Of a stretch of 64,000 bases of DNA, positions 24,501-30,500 are shown one piece after another. Where the stretch lies: the NCBI RefSeq assembly GCF_905163445.1, contig NC_053201.1:5838001-5902000 (forward strand), given 5' to 3'. The first letter of the stretch is position 1. Every line of letters starts with the position of its first letter. The stretch comes from Pararge aegeria (lineage: Eukaryota > Arthropoda > Insecta > Lepidoptera > Nymphalidae). The position numbers and the translations under genes were made by a program. The notes below the pieces were generated by a model. The model worked only from the letters and a program-made list of their open reading frames with translations. It had not been told where the DNA came from and did not search any database.

Positions 24501-27500
24501 AACCCATTATTGGCCCACTACAGTGCACGGGTCTCCTTCCACTATGAGAGGAGGTTAAGGCCGTAGTCCACCACGCTGGCCCAGTGCGGATTGGTGGACT
24601 CCACATACCTTAGAGCCACCGCTGAAGCAAGTAATATTTTTTTTTTCGTGTGCCCAGAAACAGTCTGACTTCACAACCGCGGTACTGCTAGCTCACATAC
24701 TTCTTCTCGTTTTTCCCATTTAATGTTAAACGCAGCCATATAATGGGGAAAATTCGAACATTAGAGTTTTACAATTACTTTTTTCTGCTAAATGGAATGA
24801 AGTAACTAACCGCCTTTTCGAAAAATACTACTTAAGTGGAGTGGATATTGTTGCGTAAATATTAGTCGTGTACGCGGATTCTGTATGTTCTTGCACGACA
24901 GAGGAAGCCTGTGCCAGCAGTGGACGCTAAAAAGGATGGTGATGATCATTTCCTTAATTTAAAAATACTCCTGATATGTTAGACAAACCAACATTCTTCG
25001 GATAAACTCGTAATTTAACTATTCAAAAACTCACGCTGTGTCTTTGTTCTGTCTGTGTGTTGTGTTATTTATTTATTGAAACAAAAATATAACATATTTT
25101 ATACGTTTTTTGCACCCCCTAAGTCCTGTCGACTTGTCAGGGTCAATCTTAAACCTTTCTATCCTATTATAATATTAAGGATGTGTGATAAAAAAAACTT
25201 GGGTATGAATTGCTCTAACTTCATAGCTAAACATTTACTCGACTGTGAGATGGTGATAACAAAAAAAAACTGGCTTAGTTTGTTGTGTCCACTTCTTAGA
25301 ACAGGAAACTCTCCTAGCCTTAGTTTTAAGTTAACGAATGCAGTTATCATCATCACTAACATTAGTCTACACTCCATAGTACAGGCTCGTATTCTCACGT
25401 TCTTTGGTCACGTATCCAGAAGAGACAAGGACTCCATTGAACGTCTGGTTATTCAAGGAAGAATTGAGGGCACCAAATCACGCGGAAGATCTAGGTAAAG
25501 GCTGCAGTGGCTGTCCCCTTACATGAGTGTGCTAGAAAGGCAGCTGCCAGAGAGGAGTGGCGGCGAATAGTCAAGCGTGCCACAACCCTTAAGTGACGAC
25601 CACGACCGCTCTGACAAGAGCGAACCGACTGGGAAGAACATTAGTGTTAACATGTTAAATGTTATGAACGCTTTATGAGTGCCTGTGATAAGGTCTACAT
25701 GAATAAAACATTTTTGAACTTGAATTTGAATTTATCACCCACCAGTGACCATCCGCTTCGATTTATCAAAAGGGTTCAAATCCTCGTCCGATTTGAACTT
25801 TGTATAAAAAATAGAGAGCATCGTTTATTTACGATGGTCAGGCATAAAAAGTGCGCATTCCTAACATAGTTAGGAGCATGAAATAGTTAAATTTCACGGT
25901 GGTTGTTTTCGTGGCTGGGGTAAATTCTTCTCTAGTTATTCTAGTATACTAGCTGACGCCCGCGACTTCGACCGCGTTTATTAAATTTTTTTAACGAATT
26001 CCGCAGAAACCGTCACTCAGAGATTTATTGTAAGTGAATAATAAGTACTTCAATCTTGTGGTACATAACTTCTATCTATCTTTGGTTTACTCAGTACACG
26101 CCAAAAGTTAATTCGTTAATTCTTCTCATTCTTGAGTTCTCCTTCGTAGGAGAGATACTTAGAGCCATAAAATATAAGTAATGTCTAAAGTAAATGTGTT
26201 CATTCAATTGACTTATTCTTAATTTTATATATTTAATTAATGTTAGCTCTTTATGGTAACATAAAATAGCAGTAGGAAAATCTTTCAAATTTTTTTGATG
26301 GCCTGATTGAAATTTTACACATTGCCTACACTGGATGTACTTTTATCTTGGATGTGTAGTTGTAAGATAGTTTAACACTATTTATTTGCATGCGGTCTTT
26401 ACCTGTAATTTGCTTAACATTTTATCTCCATATTATATAAGCTAGTTTAAATGGTTATTTTTTTAAACGTAAAGCTGGTGGTGAACCAAGTAAAAAAAAA
26501 ACCTACTTCAGTACACGCGTTAGAAGAAAAATTATATCTTTCGCCTTTCTACAGTTGTAGAAAAAACGACACCAGCAATAGAAAAAAGGTATTTAATACA
26601 TGAAAAGTTTGATTGTACTATGATTTTGTACTATGATTATTAAACTTTATTTAACTAGATGTTAAATAAAGTTTAATAATCATAGACGTAGGTCGGTGTA
26701 TATAATTAAAGAAATTGATATATTAAACATAATTAAATTTGGAATACTAATAGACTCATTATAGGACAACCAAGTTTTCCTCAACATAAAAATTTGCGAT
26801 TTTTGCACAATTGAATGAATTAAATCACCGAAATGAGCCAACTGTCAAACCTTATAGCTAACTTCTCGGTGTCGGATTTTTATAACGGTCTGCGCGCGCA
26901 TCGTAAAAATTACCTCTCGTAATTTTTCTCTAACGCGCCAAAAGAAGTATAACTTAAAAAAATAATAAGTAGGAACAATAATTATACAAGAGCATTGTTT
27001 GACAGACTCAAAGAAGCGGCAAAATAATAAAAGGAAAATTATAACATCTATACAGAGGACAGAAATATTTCGAGGAGGAATATGGAATTATTAAACTAAC
27101 TAAAAAGAAAAAGAAGCATAAATAAATAAATCTATAAAAACGAACTAAAATGTTTATAAACAAATATAGCTAACTATCTGTATTAAAATTACTGGTTTCT
27201 ACTTGCAACTAAATAGAAAAACCAGCAAAGTGCGAGTCGGACTCGCGCACTAAGGGTTCCGTATCTACAAAAACGGCAATAACATTAGATGTCTGTTGTA
27301 TCGGAGCTCCCTTCAATATTAATTTTATGCTTTCTTTAGTATTTGTTGTTGTTAGCGCCAACAGAAATATATAATCTGTGAAAATTACAACTGTCTAACT
27401 ATCACGGTTCATGAGATACAGCCTGTTGACAAACGAACAAATAAACATACGGATAGACAGCGGAGTCTTAGTCGTCGAGGAGGTAATATGGTTCCGTTTT

Positions 27501-30500
27501 GCTCTTTGGATGCGGAATTCTTAACAAAGTGCAGAGAAAATATTGATATAAAACCTTGTAAACTTTATAAAAGGAAACTTGCATTACATATGCGAGACTG
27601 ATTACGAAGGATGAATATTTCATTGTAAAGACCGTAGATGTACCATCACATTCCAAGCATAGTTGGGAGCATGAAATAGTTGCATTTCACGGTCCGTCCG
27701 TCCATTGAGTGCGCCGTGTAAATTATATCTTATACTTTGCTTCGGTACATCTCGTTTTATTGAGGCACGTGTTGATAATCTTGTGTAAGGAAATGTTCGA
27801 TTAGGTACAAATTCTTTTAAATTTAAAATAAGAGGAGTTCAAATAAAACCTATCGGTCTCTATTTGAGTATCGATAATATATGCTTTTTTAAATTTATAA
27901 AATTGATAATTCCTCCAAGTGTAGTTAAAAACACTAATAAAATTATTAGGTTTTAAGAGAGTTTGTTTATTCTTTTTAGCCCTTAAAGGCTTAATTGTAA
28001 TAAAAAGAGATTGCATTCAAGGGCTAAACAAAAAAAAGCTTTACTGTTATTTGAAACCCTTTTACGATACTTTCATAATTGATGTACGAGATCACTATTA
28101 TAACCTTTGAGTGTAGTTTCTCATCTGTTAAGCCAATTGAATCGTTAACTTAATATCATACAAATTTATGTGTTAAACAGTATATAAAATATCAAAGATA
28201 GAAATGACTGTACCTCCTATCCAATGTAATTTTTTTACGATAACATAAAACGAATGTCTTTTTCGAATACCTTTATCGATATAGGCATCGGCGCTCAAAC
28301 AGTGCCGGTACTTTAAAGAATTTTCAGCAGTTAAGTCAATTGACTCAATAACTTATAAAATTGTCTAAAACAGTATATAACATACTGAGGATAGAAATAT
28401 TATAACAGTAGGTATATGCAGCATCAATTATTTTACGACAAAGTATAGCAACTTTCTGAATACCTTTATCGATACTTTGGATATGGGCATCGAATCTCGA
28501 AAAGTGCCAGTACTTTTACGTGGAAAAAAAAGAGGTTACTCTAATTTTAATCCTTTTTACGAGATCACTATTGCAACATTTGAGTGCAGTTTATTCTGGT
28601 CCATTTTGCATTTTTGTGCGTCCTTCCACTTAAGTATATTTTTAAAAGGGATAGCAAATCATTCTTCAACTTGTTAGTATTTCTTTAGAGTTATAGTTAG
28701 AACTTAACAAAGTCAATTCATCATATAAAGACCGGTAAAGGGTTTCTCAGAAATTAAACCGATTGACTCGATTACTTAGTTAGATACAACATAACGAAGA
28801 TAGAAAGAACATAACAGACCATCCAACGTCAATTCTTTTACGATAAAATATAGCACATGTCTATTGTCGAATACCTTTATCGATACTTCGGGTATGGGCA
28901 TCGACCCTCGAATAGTGCCGGTACTTGTAAGCATTTCTCAGCAGTTAAGCCAATTGACGTGATTACTTGATTACATACGATAATTCTGTCAAAAGCGGGC
29001 AGATTTGACATAATGACGATCGAAATATTTTATCCGTCTGATCGTACGGTATCGACGACGTCGATCGACGTTGTTACAATAGCGGAGTCAAGATGGATAA
29101 TCAGATGTTTTATTACGGATATTTTTTTTGTTGATCTTAGAAACATAGAGGCCAGTTTTTTTGATTCAATGTTCCATAGAGTTTAAAAGATTCACTGCCT
29201 TTTATATTGGGCTTATCTGTGATCTTGTAACGCGTTTAGTGAGGATTTTGTTTGCTTTTAGATTATTTATGTCCATTTAGACTTTTTTTGTAAGAAGCGT
29301 TTTTGTTAGTCTTAATGGTGAAATTGGTTTATTATATTAATCCTAGTTTATTTTAACACTTATTGGAACCTCTTTTAATTTTTGGCTTTAAGTTGCATTT
29401 AATGAATCTGTTTAGTCAATTGTAGTTGTATTGTAAAGTATAAGGGACGATCTGCTTTCCGAAATTCCCTAGTTGTAGAAATCTTTCAACAGTTTTCAAC
29501 AACAACGATCTCTCAGTTTTTGTATTTGTTGTTGTTGCGGACGAAGGTGCAGGGAATCGCAATAAAAGTGGGCAATATGTTATTTCAACGATCAACTATT
29601 TTAATTATGAAAAAGATTTAAAACGTTTATGATTTAGACGGCTGATTGGCGCAGTGGGCAGCGACTCCTGCTTTCTGAGTCCAAGGCTAAGGACTCGATT
29701 CCCACAACTGGAAAATATTGGTGTGATAAACATGAATGATTTTTCAGTGTCTGGGTGTTTATCTGTATTTTACTATTTTTTTTAATAATTTTTTAAGTAG
29801 CGATAAATTTATTTTTGTCTTCGAAAAATATATTTGCAAGGGAAACAATAATTACAACCTAAAATTTACAATAAATATAAGCCGTCATCGTCATAGTTAT
29901 CTCTGTATATTATAAATATTTTATGTATATTATTCATAAAAGTATTCATCCGTCATCTTAGTACCCATAACACAAGCTATGCTTACTTTGGGGCTAGATG
30001 GCGATGTGTGTATTGTCGTAGTATAATTATTTGTTTTAAAACTTTGAGTTTTCATTTTATCATTGAAATAGACTGAAATGTTGAAAAAATAACTACTAGT
30101 TAGGTACATGTACGATATTTTTACACAAGGTTACCTCCACCTGAATTCACTTAGCAATTCATGGCGCGGTAGATTTACACGTTCAAAGAGATTTAGTGCT
30201 TATATTACTTCCATATAAGGCGAAAATTGTATGAAAATAACTACAGCCGATGGATGACTTTTTCACTTAGCACTTTAGTAATAATAGAACCGATTTTCAG
30301 CGGTTATACTAGTTTTTTTCTTTAATAGATATAATTATGTTTTTCGTTTATGCATACAAAATTTTACGGTAATGATGTATCATGATTTTTGTAATAATAA
30401 CATAAATGATGTTTTTTAATTAATAGCATATTTTACAATAAGTATAGCAGTGCCCTAAGGATTCGTTCATGCTGATTTAAAGTCTTTCATGATGTTTCTA

